Positions 45,683 through 57,646 of a stretch of DNA of 64,000 nucleotides are shown piece after piece. The notes beneath the pieces were generated by a model. It saw nothing but the letters and a program-made list of their open reading frames with translations. It did not search any database and was not told the DNA's origin. Every line of letters begins with the position of its first letter. Positions within the stretch are counted from its first letter, which is position 1. The position numbers and the translations under genes were made by a program. The stretch lies in NCBI GenBank assembly GCA_944548615.1, contig OX155980.1, forward strand, positions 2,475,884 through 2,539,883. The letters are read 5' to 3'. The DNA comes from Micropterix aruncella (Eukaryota > Arthropoda > Insecta > Lepidoptera > Micropterigidae).

Positions 45683-46044
45683 TTACACTGATATTCTAAC
45701 CCGCATTGTCTCGCTCAACTTTAGCGAAGTAGAACGACCCGACAGTCGAGAAATAACTTATTTGGAGAGGTTCTCGCGTTTTAGGCGTCAATTGTGATAG
45801 GAGCAGAAAGGATTTCGCTGTCGCGTTCCCCAAGACAGAGCCTCCGCCGTCTTCCCGATTTGGCCATCGTCGCCTCGAATCAAGAGCCCGAAACGATTAT
45901 CGCCGAATTGTCAGATATGCGATTACGCGCTTTTCAACACGACTGCCCAAAAAAGAAGTGTTATGTTTTCAGGATTCATCTATTTATGTTTTCCGTCTCT
46001 TTATTCCACCATACCGCTTACACTGATTTAGAAGTGTGTCATAT
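45683..46044. other. unannotated GC-richer stretch
   Basis: Contains an open plus-strand frame from 45794 (MIGAERISLSRSPRQSLRR...) that runs into H copy 9. No motif is recognised. It could be old host or TE sequence; I cannot support a gene. Confidence 0.35.
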
Positions 46045-46635
46045 TAAGCTATTGCATAGCTTTTATCGCGGGCCTAGGCCAGCGCGGCGACCGAATGACG
46101 AAATTTCTTTAAAAAATTAATGATTTTAAACTGACAATTACGTCTAAACGAGTACTGCTTACGATTCAAAAAAAATATATGTTAAACAAGAACATTTTTC
46201 TAATATTTTTAGCTTTGAATATTTTAGATTTTGTTTGTATTACATAGTGTAATTAATTTGTGAAATTAGGTCTAACCGAACACAAAAACGACTACTACGC
46301 AAATACTATCTGGCGTATTATTATGAAACCTGCACCATTTTAAAGATAATTTAGTTATCTATCTTTTTATCTACGATTTTTTTCGAATAATCCGGTTTTT
46401 TTGCTTTATCGAATAAAAAATTCGTGCGCGGCGCTCGATCGGAAGACGTTTAAATTATTCCGAATCATTTGCTACCGCAGCCGCAAATGATTCGGAATAA
46501 TTTCAACGTTTTCCGATAGAGCGCAGTTATCTGATATCAGAAAAAATAAAATAAATAAATAATTATAATTGTATAAGTTGTTAAAAATGCTATGCAATAG
46601 CTTTACCGCGGCAGTCCCCGAGTGCCACACGTATT
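46045..46635 (+). mobile_element. H element copy 9
   Basis: Complete copy, TTAAGCTATTGCATAGC to CACACGTATT, with both inverse sub-terminal motifs, central hairpin and terminal hairpin; T-run at the right border. Confidence 0.9.
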
Positions 46636-46988
46636 TTTTTCCTCCCGAGTGTCATAGGGTACGTGCCGCGAAACCTTGCTCTCATATAAGGTGAAAGCAG
46701 CGTCCTTAATATAAATTCCCATGCTACGTGATGCGTGTTGACATTCATAATTTGATGAAAAGTAACGAAGAGAAATATTTTGAATATTAATTTAGGAAAA
46801 AAAAAATATTATACAAAGATTTTCATTATATCACCGATTTTTAACACGCTTTTATTAGGTCGACCTGTATGTAACTATGTAATGGAATCTAAGGTTACTA
46901 ATTTAACCATCTTCCAAGGATCGTAGCCTCATGAAAATTGGCAGCTGTATGTAGTTCTGATGACAATACAATAATATGGTACTGTCGA
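46636..46988. other. unannotated spacer
   Basis: AT-rich; no gene or element end seen. Confidence 0.45.
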
Positions 46989-47210
46989 ACTGATCTGATG
47001 ATGGAGTCGGAAGATATGAACTGGAACTTCATGATGTAACATCGTATCATAGCTTTGTTTGGACTTGTTAGAAAAGTCTCGGAATGAACTTTGACCACGA
47101 TTAGGTTTCATGGTCTGATGATGAAGCCGGAAGATAGGCACTGGCATTCCATGATGGAATATCATATCATAGCCGTGTGAATGTGAATATCGTATCATAG
47201 CCCAAAATCG
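46989..47210. repeat. ~120-bp tandem dimer
   Basis: The block CTGATGATGGAGTCGGAAGA ...AACATCGTATCATAGC (46995) recurs 120 bp later, diverged (47115), and a third partial ATATCGTATCATAGC lies near 47190. Such repeats are common in LINE 3' UTRs, but no coding part is present. Confidence 0.6.
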
Positions 47211-47972
47211 TGCTTGTACCTATTGTCAGGCACGTATCGGGGGAGCGGGGAGTCGGATTTTAATCCCCCGAAATCCAGCGTATTTTCATTTCATTGTACC
47301 GGAAAATTCATGTTTGGTGGGTGCCGCGCGCGTTGTTTCAATTAATGCCCCCCCGAAACTGAAGTCTGGATACTTGCCTGGAATTGTACACAAGCAAAAT
47401 TTTCTATATAGGAATGATTTTGTGAAATAACCTAGTTATTTAACGTAGTAAATAAGGTATATTATGTTACTAGGGTTTATTACAAGTCGTTATTTAAATC
47501 AACAATTGAACTAAAATCTAATCGTAAAGTAAAAACCGATCAAGTCCAGTATCACAGCCAGAGACTAAAAGCAGCATCACATAAAAACAGAATACACTCA
47601 GATCGCCCCAATGTAAAATGAACGCCTCAACGCCAAATCTTATCTGCCACACATACATTGAGTATACATCTCTGACTTGCCCCCTAGAATGTGTAACATC
47701 CCTTCCGGGATGCAAAAGGTACGACCGAGTTTTTACTTCACAAGTTTAGGGGTTAATTACTGTGTCTCTTTCATTCATAACCTTGTTTAGATAACCCCAA
47801 CGTAAAACAAAGGAATTTCGAGGGCCCAGACGCCGAGTCTTACCTGACACTCGCACACTGATCATCTATCTCTATCTGACTTATTGGCTGTTTCTTTTTC
47901 ATCCATACATTTATTTACCGCTTTAGTTTTCTGATAATATAAAAGTATACTTATATTGATATAGGTACATAG
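47211..47972. other. unannotated region with weak dimer
   Basis: Two diverged blocks about 185 bp apart (near 47600 and 47785) share CCCCAA(T/C)GTAAAA and TCTTA(T/C)CTG(C/A)CAC. Otherwise AT-rich and unrecognised. Confidence 0.4.
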
Positions 47973-49045
47973 TCCTACTAATATTATAAACGCGAAAGTT
48001 TGTATGTATGTATGGATGTTTGTTACTCTTTCACGCAAAAACTACTAAATGGATGTTGATTAAACTTTACAATAATATAGCTTACACATCAGAATAACAC
48101 ATCCTACTAATATTATAAACGCGAAAGTTTGTATGTATGTATGGATGTTTGTTACTCTTTCACGCAAAAACTACTAAATGGATTTTGATAAAACTTTACA
48201 ATAATATAGCTTACACATCAGAATAACACATCCTACTAATATTATAAACGCGAAAGTTTGTATGTATGTATGGATGTTTGTTACTCTTTCACGCAAAAAC
48301 TACTAAATGGATTTTGATAAAACTTTACAATAATATAGCTTACACATCAGAATAACACATAGGCTATAATTTATAAATATATATGGTTTTCTATCATCAT
48401 TATCACAATTTTCCATCACCACGCGGGTGAAACCGCTGGGCGCAGCTAGTAGGCTATAATTTATAAAGATATAGCGTGAATTATCTAAAATATAACGATA
48501 ACGGTCAAGTAAGTAGGAAAAAAATCTAAGAAATTGACATTCGAAATTTAAATTCCATCCTACTATCCTACTATATAATATATAATCCTACTAATATTAT
48601 AAACATGAAAGTTTGTATGTATGTATGGATGTTTGTTACTCTTTCCCGCAAAAACTATTGAATGGATGTTGATTAAACTTTACAATAATATAGCTTACAC
48701 ATCAGAATAACACATAGGCTATAATTTATAAAGATATAGCGTGAATTATCTAAAATATAACGATAACTGTCAAGTAAGTAGGAAAAAAATCTAAGAAATT
48801 GACATTCGAAATTTAAATTCCATCCTACTATCCTACTATATAATATATAATAATATTATAAACGCGAAATTTGTATGTATGTATGGATGTTTGTTACTCT
48901 TTCACGCAAAAACTACTGAATGTATTTTGATGAAACTTTACAATAATATAGCTTACACGTCAGAATAACACATAGGCTGTAATTTATAAAGATATATGGT
49001 TTTCTGTCATCATTATCACAATTTTCCATGACAATGTATTTAATA
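47973..49045 (+). mobile_element. tandem Helitron array
   Basis: The Helitron 5' end TCCTACTAATATTATAAAC followed by GCGAAAGTTTGTATG occurs at 47973, 48102 and 48231, with a unit of exactly 129 bp. The third unit runs on to a 3' end with hairpin GCGGGTGAAACCGC and CAGCTAG at 48446-48449, followed by T. Further heads lie at 48586 and about 48848. A longer 258-264-bp unit (AGGCTATAATTTATAAAGAT) begins at 48451, 48715 and 48973. The last unit lacks the CTAG end. Confidence 0.8.
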
Positions 49046-49634
49046 TATTGTATATAACTAATATAAACAACTATATCGTTTGAGTAAAACGAAATAATTA
49101 AGGTATTTCACTAAAAAGTGTTTTTATTAAATAAAGTAATTTACTATTTCAACCCTCTATAACTTTTTAGCCACGTATTTCAGCTTAGCTGCTATAAAAT
49201 GAAACGTTTCGTTTGATTCGTGAGGCACAACAAACTTCGCAAGCGGGTGCGAAATTACCCATTGTTCTTTTCTATTTAAGGTACAGAGCCGTACCGGTAC
49301 TCATGTCGAGTAGCTGAAGTGCCTCCACAATACTGGACATCCATAATAAATATTGAAAAGCAGGGGCGTTGCGCACCCGCCTCCAGCGAAATTACTGACC
49401 AGCCTTGCGTGACCTGTCCAGCCAGACGTAAAATCTGTTGAATTCCTATTTGAAAGCACCAACTTTATGTGCGAATGCCATTTTCGCCTCTTTAGACCCT
49501 AATTAAATCCAGAGCCGGATCAAAGTATGTGAATGTATACGAGTATACATAAATTAGATGTAATTACTTTTCTTACTACTGTTTAAATATTTCTAGTAAT
49601 CATAAATATGTTATTTAATTTGCCCGTATTCGCT
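49046..49634. other. unannotated spacer
   Basis: No gene or element end recognised; a GC-richer part at about 49280-49440 has no open frame of note. Confidence 0.45.
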
Positions 49635-49834
49635 TATTAACCGACTTCAAAAAAAGGAGGAGGTTATCAATTCGGTTGCATTTTTTTATGTTTGTTACCT
49701 CAGAACTCTGCTATTTATGAGCCGATTCGGAAATTTCTTTTTTCATTCGAATGAATATACTTACAGATTGGTCTCATTTTTATCAAAATCCTGTTCTGAT
49801 CAATTCCTCGTTGGTTCAATTCCGATGACAATTC
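49635..49834. repeat. dispersed lepidopteran-type repeat fragment
   Basis: Contains ACCGACTTCAAAAAAAGGAG, GAGGTTATCAATTCGG and GTTACCTCAGAACT, a phrase I associate with a very common lepidopteran repeat. The RTE-like LINE inserted at its right side. The 53482-53735 block may be the other half. Confidence 0.5.
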
Positions 49835-49846
49835 ATTTATTTTTAT

Positions 49847-52800
49847 ATATATATATATATATCCTTCTAGCCGTATTCGGCCATAGCGATTGCATTCTAG
49901 ATTCTTTTTTTTTAATTTTTTATTGTTGGGGGTTTTGCTGGTGAGCCCTCAGGTGACTGATGTAGCCGATCTTGGCTTTGAATGTGCGTGCACATTTGGC
50001 GCAAGTCAAGACACCATCGACGTAATTATACTTTATGGCCGCCGGTGGTCGGGCCTTTAGCTCGTCGCGCTTGGCATCTAAGTCGAGCAGCCTCTTCTTT
50101 TCAAAATCATCTATATTGCCCTGCACTAGCAGTCTCCATCCTGGGCGATCTTTCGCTTTACTCTCCCACTGAGAGGGTTCAATGTTGCACCTTTTCATAT
50201 GCCTCTTCTGAGTATCCTTGTATCTGAGTAGCTGGCCGCCTTGTTTCCGCTTGCCGTTCTTTAGTTCAGCGTAAAAGATACGCTTTGCCACTCTCTCATC
50301 AGGCATACGGGAGACATGTCCGCACCATCTCAGCTGTCGTCGCATCATGTATGCTTCTATTCCGCTGACTTTAGCGCGTCGAAGAACTTCCGTGTTCCTC
50401 ACACGGTCCGACCACTTGTTGTTCATTAAGTCGCGTAGGCATCGAAGGTGGAATTTGTCAAGTGGCACCATGTCTCTGACGAGTAGAGGAGGTTTGGGAG
50501 GACGATCGCCATGTAGACAGACACTTTTGTTCCCAGCTTGATGTCGTGTGAGCTGAAGACTTTGCTACGGAGTTTACCGAAAGCTGCAGAAGCAGCTCCT
50601 ATACTCCCGTTCAATTCAGAGTCAAGGTCACATTTTGCTGTTATAGTGCTTCCAAGGTATTTGAATTTGTCCACTTGCTTCAGAGGAGTCTCTCCGAGCT
50701 TAATAGATATAGGTTCTTCATTAAGTGTGTTGGCCATCACTTCGGTTTTCTTCACACTGATTTTTAGGCCAAAGTTCTTACATGACACGTCGAGGTTAGT
50801 CATTAACCTTTGCAGGCCATCTGGGCTTTCGGCTACGAAGCATAGATCATCGGCATACATTATATCCGTTATCGTGGCGTATGATACTTTTGTGTGGGCT
50901 TTAAGTCTTGTCAGATTAAAAAGAGAGCCATCTGTGCGAAAACGAATTCTAACACCTTCTGAGATGTGTTGCAGAGCATCACGGAATACAACTGCGAAAT
51001 ATAAGGCAAACAAGGTAGGCGCAAGCACGCAGCCTTGTTTCACGCCACAGCTTACAGGAAAGAACCCTGTTTGTTCACCGTTGACTGACACACAGCATTC
51101 CATGTCATCATGCAGAAGTCGAATCAGTCTGACAAATTTCTCAGTGCATCCAACCTTTTCCAGAATCTTCCACAGGGCTTCACGTGATACGCTGTCAAAT
51201 GCCTTCTCTAGGTCAACAAAACATAGATACAGATTTTGACCCTGTTCTCTGCTTTTTTCCTGTATTTGACGAACGGAGAAGATAGCTTCACAGGTTCCTC
51301 GATCTGGACGGAATCCGAACTGGGTTTCTGGTAGAATCCTCTCCGACAGGGTCATCAGTCGGTTTAAAAGTATTCGGGCGAACACTTTACCAGGAGCAGA
51401 GAGAAGTGATATTCCGCGGTACGAATTGCAGTCAGAACGGTCGCCTTTGTTCTTGTACAGCGAGCAGATGCGAGAGACTTTAAAGTCTGCTGGTACACGT
51501 TCTTCGACCCACATTCGTCCGAACAATGCCCATAGCTTCGTGTGTAGCTCATCGCCTCCATATTTCAGTAGCTCTCCTGGTAAGTTGTCAATGCCAGTCG
51601 CCTTCTTATTCTTCTGTTCTTTTAGGGCTGTAACTACCTCTTTCAAAGAGAGTGGGTCGTCTAGCTCAACAGCACTAGGCAGCGCAGGAATTAAGCCGAT
51701 GTGCTGCATGTCCACAGATCGATCCACGTTGAGCAAGGTGTTAAAGTGCTCCGCCCATCTCTTCAGCACATCTTCCTTGCTTTTCAGCAGATGTGAACCA
51801 TCAGAGGATTTAAGGGGAACGCTACATCGCTGGGTACTACCAATCAGCTTCCGCAGTTCTGAGTAGAAGTCGCCGAGTTGGTTAGTATTGGCTAACCACT
51901 GCATGTGTTGGCTCTTTTCTTGCCACCAAGTGTCCTTAGTTTGCCTAGTCAGTCTACGTAGCTCAGTTCCACTTCTTTTTAGCTCATCTGTGATGTTATG
52001 GTGCTGGCGTCCGTGATGTTGCCGACGTAGTAGTTCTCGGTGATTTTTAATTGCCTCTGATAGTATCTCTTCATTTTCGTCGAACCAGTCCTCGTTTCTC
52101 CGAGTTTTAATGCCCAGGATCTGAGTACCTGTTTCTAGTACATGAGAAGAGAGAAGGTTCCAGTTGGCTTGAAAATCACCGTCTTCAACGTTAAGTGTAC
52201 TCAGCGCTAGGTTCATTGCAGAGACGTATCTTTGCTGCGTTTCTTTATTTTCTAGGTGTTGTAGGTTTAGGCTAACACCTTTAACTCTCTCGGTCCTACG
52301 CGGTGGGTGTAGGCGAAGTTGCAGCTTGGTAATGACGAGTCTGTGGTCCGTCCAGCAGTCCGCCCCACGCATGACGCGAGTGACGTGCACCTGAGAGATG
52401 TCTCTTTGGCGGACTATAGCATAGTCAATCAGATGCTAATGCTTGGATCTTGGATGCATCCAGGTGGTTTTATATTTCGGTGGTAGTCTGAACATAGTGT
52501 TAGTTATTGCTAGTCCAAATAACGAACACAGACTGAGCAAAAGCTGGCCATTGCTGTTCATATTGCCGATTCCATGCCTTCCAAGAACTTTAGGCCACGC
52601 TTCGTAGTCCTGTCCAACTCGCGCATTAAAGTCGCCTAGAAGTAAAACTTGTTCTTTGGGTCGTATCTGAGACAAATGTTGAGTTACTTCTTCATAGAAC
52701 TTCTCCTTGACATCGTCTTCCTTGTCCAGAGTTGGCGCGTACAAGCTAATCACGTTGAGGAAGTTTTTATTGCTTAAATGAAGGCGCAGTGAGGTAACGC

Positions 52801-53469
52801 GGTCTGAGATGTGAACAGGACATTCCTCCAACTTGTTTGCGATGCTGTTTTCGACCGCGAATCCAACGCCAGATCGTCTGGGCTCCGACGCGGCAGTGCC
52901 CTTCCAAAAGAAGGTATATCCACCGCCGTGCTCCACTAGTTCCCCTTCCTCTGCAAGATGTGTTTCGCTGAGGGCAGCTATGTCAACATTATAGCGACGT
53001 AGTTCTCGGGCTACTATAGCGGTTTTTCTTTCAGGGCAAAAGGTTGGAATCGCGATCCAAAAGAGTCCGAACGTTCCATGCACCATACGTCATTGTTTTG
53101 GATTTAATACTATTTTTTGTGTATTTTCGACTACGAGGAAAAAATGCAGTAGCAGCCGTGGTTACTGCTACCCATTGTCCATCGCCATAGGTCTCTTTAG
53201 TCTTTTCATAGTCCATTTTTTCCGGAAGCAGTCAAGTGCGCAGTCTATATTATAGTGCACAGGTGGGCGCGCGACCACGGGTGCACTCTCTCTTCCTCCC
53301 TCTTCTGAACCCGATGGAACGGAGACCGTTACAACCGGAGAAAAGTTTGGATGCAAATAATCACTAAATTTATTATTTAAATAAGATTAATTATTGAGAA
53401 AATTTCAAAATATGCTGACATTTTAGAATTCAAATTTAGAAAACCATTTAGAATTCCAATAGAATTCAA
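49847..53469 (-). mobile_element. RTE-like LINE, nearly full length (3.6 kb)
   Basis: Flanked by a perfect 12-bp duplication, ATTTATTTTTAT (49835-49846 and 53470-53481). On the minus strand it has a ~250-bp 5' part, one long endonuclease-RT coding region and a very short 3' UTR. It ends in an (AT)n microsatellite and not poly(A), as is usual for RTE. The 5' part and 3' end recur in the non-autonomous insertion at 33554-34750. Confidence 0.85.
49920..53216 (-). pseudogene. endonuclease-reverse transcriptase of the RTE-like LINE
   Basis: Minus-strand order: YGAWNVRTLLDRDSN (about 53085), SETHL, LLLGDFNARVG (about 52620-52645) and TDHRLVI define an APE-type endonuclease. [30 protein letters not shown] and MYADDL (50840-50860) define the RT. 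A WCGH.SRMPDER block and a C-terminal C2H2 finger (CAKCARTF...H...H) close it at 49920. Three lesions kill it. There is a 1-base frameshift near 53040 (after SNLLP), a stop at 52436-52438 where the family has Trp, and a 1-base loss near 50467 (after SSETW). Everything else is in frame, so it died recently. RTE clade (craniofacial-development-protein-2-like proteins) by motif similarity. Confidence 0.85.
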
Positions 53470-53481
53470 ATTTATTTTTAT

Positions 53482-53735
53482 GGTAAGCATGACCTGATTC
53501 TACATCCTGGGTTGGCTCCCGACGAGGAAAATTCTCAACGGTCAGCAGAGACCCCAAATTTTGAGAGAGACCACAAATACTCATTCAAATATGATAGCCC
53601 GTTCTAAGTTTTATCATAACATGGCTTTTGCACCCAGGGTTGGCTCCCGACGACGGAACTCCTCAAGGGTCAACAGCACAGACACAAAATTATGTATATG
53701 TATTCAATTACGTTCTAAGTATCACCATGACATGT
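53482..53735. repeat. ~131-bp tandem dimer
   Basis: The block CCTGGGTTGGCTCCCGACGA, GGAAAATTCTCAACGGTCAG recurs about 131 bp later with changes, and CGTTCTAAGT.T.ATCATAACATG recurs about 108 bp apart. Typical of a TE 3' region; family not identified. Confidence 0.55.
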
Positions 53736-53886
53736 ATGCTGTACTTATAAAAAAATTGGATTCGTTTTTTCTTTTTGTTAAAATTTGTCTATTATTACCT
53801 ACATATGATTAATTGTGTTAGATTTAAGTGAACAGTTGGATTTGACAACATTTATACAATTATACACCTATGTATTATACGGGTTT

Positions 53887-54489
53887 TAAGCTATTGCATA
53901 GCTTTTATCGCGGGCCTAGGCCAGCGCGGCGACCGAATGAAGAAATTTCTTAACGAAAATTAATGATTTTAAACTGATAAGTACGTCTAAACGAGTACTG
54001 CTTACGATTCGAAAAAATATATGTTAAACAAGAACATTTTCCTAATATTGTTAGCTTTGAATATTTTATATTTTGTTTATATTACATAGTGTAATTATTT
54101 TGTGAAGTTAGGTCTAACCGAACACAAAATAGACTACTACGCAAACAATATCTGGCGTATTATTATGAAACCTGCACCATTTTAAAGATAATTTAATTAT
54201 CTGTCTTTTTATCTACGAATTTTTTCAAGTTGTCAAAGAATAATATCCGTTTTTTTTGCTTTATCGAATAAAATTCGTGCGCGGCGATCTATCAGAAGAC
54301 GTTTAAATTATTCCGAATCATTTTGCTTCCGCAGCCGCAAATGATTCGGAATAATTTCAACGTTTTCCGATAGAGCGCAGTTATCAGATATCAGAAAAAA
54401 TAAAATAAATAAATAATTATATTTGCATAAGTGGTTAAAAATGCTATGCAATAGCTTTACCGCGGCAGTCCCCGAGTGCCACACGTATT
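53887..54489 (+). mobile_element. H element copy 10 (first of a head-to-tail pair)
   Basis: Complete copy. It carries private marks: ACAAAATAGACTACTACGCA, then CAACAATATCTGG; an added TTTTTTCAAGTTGTCAAAGA before AATATCCG; and GCATAAGTGGTTAAAAATG. All are shared only with copy 11, which starts two or three bases after its end. Confidence 0.92.
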
Positions 54490-54491
54490 TT

Positions 54492-55094
54492 TAAGCTATT
54501 GCATAGCTTTTATCGCGGGCCTAGGCTAGCGCGGCGACCGAATGAAGAAATTTCTTAACGAAAATTAATGATTTTAAACTGATAAGTACGTCTAAACGAG
54601 TACTGCTTACGATTCGAAAAAAATATATGTTAAACAAGAACATTTTCCTAATATTGTTAGCTTTAAATATTTTAGATTTTGTTTATATTACATAGTGTAA
54701 TTAATTTGTGAAATTAGGTCTAACCGAACACAAAATAGACTACTACGCAAACAATATCTGGCGTATTATTATGAAACCTGCACCATTTTAAAGATAATTT
54801 AATTATCTGTCTTTTTATCTACGAATTTTTTCAAGTTGTCAAAGAATAATATCCGTTTTTTTTGCTTTATCGAATAAAATTCGTGCGCGACGATCTATCA
54901 GAAGACGTTTAAATTATTCCGAATCATTTGCTTCCGCAGCCGCAAATGATTCGGAATAATTTCAACGTTTTCCGATAGAGCGCAGTTATCTGATATCAGA
55001 AAAAATAAAATAAATAAATAATTATATTAGCATAAGTGGTTAAAAATGCTATGTAATAGCTTTACCGCGGCAGTCCCCGAGTGCCACACGTATT
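54492..55094 (+). mobile_element. H element copy 11 (second of the pair)
   Basis: Begins TAAGCTATTGCATAGC directly after CACACGTATTT of copy 10 and ends in a T-run. It has the same length (603 bp) and the same private variants as copy 10. The junction is a perfect 3'-end-to-5'-start join with no flanking DNA between. Confidence 0.92.
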
Positions 55095-55529
55095 TTTTTT
55101 TTATCAGGGTGGTCGATGTTGACAGCCTATGCAATAAAACAAGCTGTGTGTATTAACAAATTTCTTTATTTATTTAAAAGATCCATGTATGGAATATGAC
55201 ATTGTCCGTCGCAGCTAGGCACGGTGGCAAAGATCCAAGAGGTCCAATTTTCAATGACTACCGCATAGATCCGGCTGATAGACCTGCGACTTCAGAAAAC
55301 CCCACGGGAAACAGTCTAACCGGTTCAAATCGCACGATCTTTGTGTATAACCCATGACACATCTGCGGGAGATAACAAGACACTAACGGACACTCATTTT
55401 GATAATAAAGTTTTAACGTACTACTCAATCGTGTAGCTTGCTATGGTGATTCGGGATCAGTGGCTGAATAATAAACAACAGATTTGTCAACGCCGCCAAA
55501 GCAACATAGTCGCCACCGACTATCAACAT
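55095..55529. other. unannotated spacer
   Basis: No gene or known element. Contains GCTAGGCACGGTGGC followed by GC-richer text up to 55500, without TSDs that I could find. Confidence 0.4.
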
Positions 55530-55543
55530 TGACCCTATTACAA

Positions 55544-56257
55544 CTAGAGTTGTTAACTACAACGGGCGTACCCGTCACCTCAGGAATTTTTAACGAAATG
55601 TATCGTTCTGCTTCCCTGGAGGTGAGCGCAGAAGACTTAGGACAAAACAATCCACCGTCAAGCTCCGCCACCTGCCCGTCAGCAGCCAACGCCTTAAAGC
55701 GTGGCACCGGGATAGGTAAACAGCGGGCAGCCTCGCCCCCTGACTACCAGTTTTGGCAGGCTATCTCCGTCTGGAAATAACTTTCAGGATACTTCCGTCC
55801 TCCCGACTGGTTACGGATCCGAAGTCGCTTACGCGACCTCTACCTGTTATATTACAGTGGTAATTCAGTTAGAATTTATCGCGAACCTGGGCGTTCTTTG
55901 CCCGTATAGTCACACGGGATCGAGTAACTCAAGGTCATTTCAAAAATGGCATGACAACAGGTCAACATCCACTCCCGCTGCTTGGGAGACAGTGTATTTC
56001 CATAGTCTCCAGACCTTTTCAGCTATTTGTCGGAATGCACAGCCGATTGGCTTCGCCGACCGGTGCGCAAACCGTCCAGTGGCGCCGGGATGCATACCCG
56101 CCTGGAGAAACCGGTCAACCAGCCTGAGACACGGGAGTCTTACCCGGGGTAGCCTTTCACTCGAGGAGGCTTCTGAATAGGAGCTGAATCGTGAGTTGAT
56201 CCGATCCGAGAACAAAATGGATCTTGTGGCCCAAGCTGCACGAAACCGTTCACCACC
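55544..56257 (+). mobile_element. F-family retroposon, complete diverged copy F5 (714 bp)
   Basis: Flanked by TGACCCTA(T/C)TACAA, 14 bp with one mismatch (55530-55543 and 56258-56271). It starts CTAGAGTTGTTAACTACAAC, passes GGGCGTACCCGTCACCTCAGG and GGTGAGCGCAGAAGACTTAG. The distal part shares GCCGATTGGCTTCGCCGACC, GCAAACCGTCCAG and GGCGCCGGGA with the other copies. It is the most diverged copy. No conserved protein frame is shared with F2 or F4, which argues that the family is non-coding. Confidence 0.75.
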
Positions 56258-56301
56258 TGACCCTACTACAAGCAAATTTTCTTACACTGTGTTTTCCGTT
56301 G

Positions 56302-57646
56302 TCTATACTAATATTATAAAGTCTGTGATGTTGTAGGAAGTAATCTCTGGATCTATCGAACCGATTTTAAAAATTCTTTTACCAATAGAAAGCCACGTTA
56401 TTTGTGAGTGTCATAGGCTATATATTAATCCGAAAAATAAAAAGACTTTTTCGTGGTAGTCGGATTTCCAAAGTAAGTCGGAAAAACGGTCGAACGAAAA
56501 CGTTTCTAACGAACGCTGCTTTAACGATGAGAGATATATGATCAACTTCTAGAGAAAAGTTGTAAAGCTTGATAATGCCTACAAGAAAGTCAGTGACAGC
56601 ATATGTCTAAATTTTATATTAAGTCACAAAAAGTAGTTTTTTTTTGTAAGCTATTGCATAGCTTTTATCGCGGGCCTAGGCCAGCGCGGCAACCGAATGA
56701 AGAAATTTCTTAACGAAAATTAATGATTTTAAACTGATAATTACGTCTAAATGAGTACTGCTTACGATTCGAAAAAAATATTTTTAAGTAAAATAAAATA
56801 AAAGAACATTTTCCTAATATTCGTAGCTTTGAATATTTTAGATTTTGTTTATATTACATAGTGTAATTAATTTGTGAAATTAGGTCTAACCGAACACAAA
56901 AACGACTACTACGCAAATACTATCTGGCGTATTATTATGAAACCTGCACCATTTTAAAGATAATTTAATTATCTTAACTTTTTATCTATGATTTTTTTCG
57001 AATAATCCGTTTTTTTTTGCTTTATCGAATATAGAATTGGTACGCGGCGCTCTATCGGAAGACGTTTAAATTATTCCGAATCATTTGCTGCCGCAGCCGC
57101 AAATGATTCGGAATAATTTCAACGTTTTCCGATAGAGCGCAGTTATCTGATATCAGAAAAAATAAAATTAATAAATAATTATAATTGCATAAGTTGTTAA
57201 AAATGCTATGCAATAGCTTTACCGCGGCAGTCCCCGAGTGCCACACGTATTTTTATTTTATTTATTTTTTTAATTAATCGTTAGGTAATGTATATTGGTC
57301 ATATTATCAATAATAATGAATTCATATAAAATAAGTAAATTTATTGTCACAAGTGTTTAAAACAAAAGACTTTTCCATTTTACTGCATATAATTTCACAT
57401 TTACTGCATAAATGGTTAAAGAGATAAGACACTCACAAATAAGACACTCACAAGAAGACACTCACAAATAACGGTAATAAAGTCAAATTGGCATGCAAAT
57501 ACATACATACATATGCAGTAAAAATATAACCCTTCTTTTGGCAGTCAGTAAATTAACATAGCACTCATTACTAACCAAACCACACACAAAATTTCATCAC
57601 AAGTAAAAATTTTTACCACCGAACGAAGTGGGCATGGGTCAGCTAG
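56302..57646 (+). mobile_element. Helitron copy III, split by H copy 12
   Basis: Plus-strand version of the element at 4539-5263. It starts TCTATACTAATATTATAAAG (preceded by G, not A) and ends GAACGAAGTGGGCATGGGTC, AGCTAG at 57641-57646, followed by T. An H element (56647-57251) sits in the T-run after AAAAAGTAG. Without it the Helitron is about 740 bp, like the other two copies. Confidence 0.8.
56647..57251 (+). mobile_element. H element copy 12
   Basis: Complete copy inserted in a Helitron. Small local change after CGATTCGAAAAAAATA (extra TTTTTAAGTAAAATAAAATA). Comparison with Helitron copies I and II shows that the target was a run of T. Confidence 0.88.

Noticed and set aside
45794..46120. 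108-codon frame as a gene
   Set aside because: Its second half is the H element left end; the first half alone has no motif.
46995..47180. Hammerhead ribozyme (CTGATGA cores at 46995 and 47115)
   Set aside because: The required GAAA after stem II is not at a workable distance in either unit.
47973..49045. Regular repeats resembling a CRISPR array
   Set aside because: Units are 129 and ~260 bp without unique spacers and carry Helitron ends; the DNA is insect.
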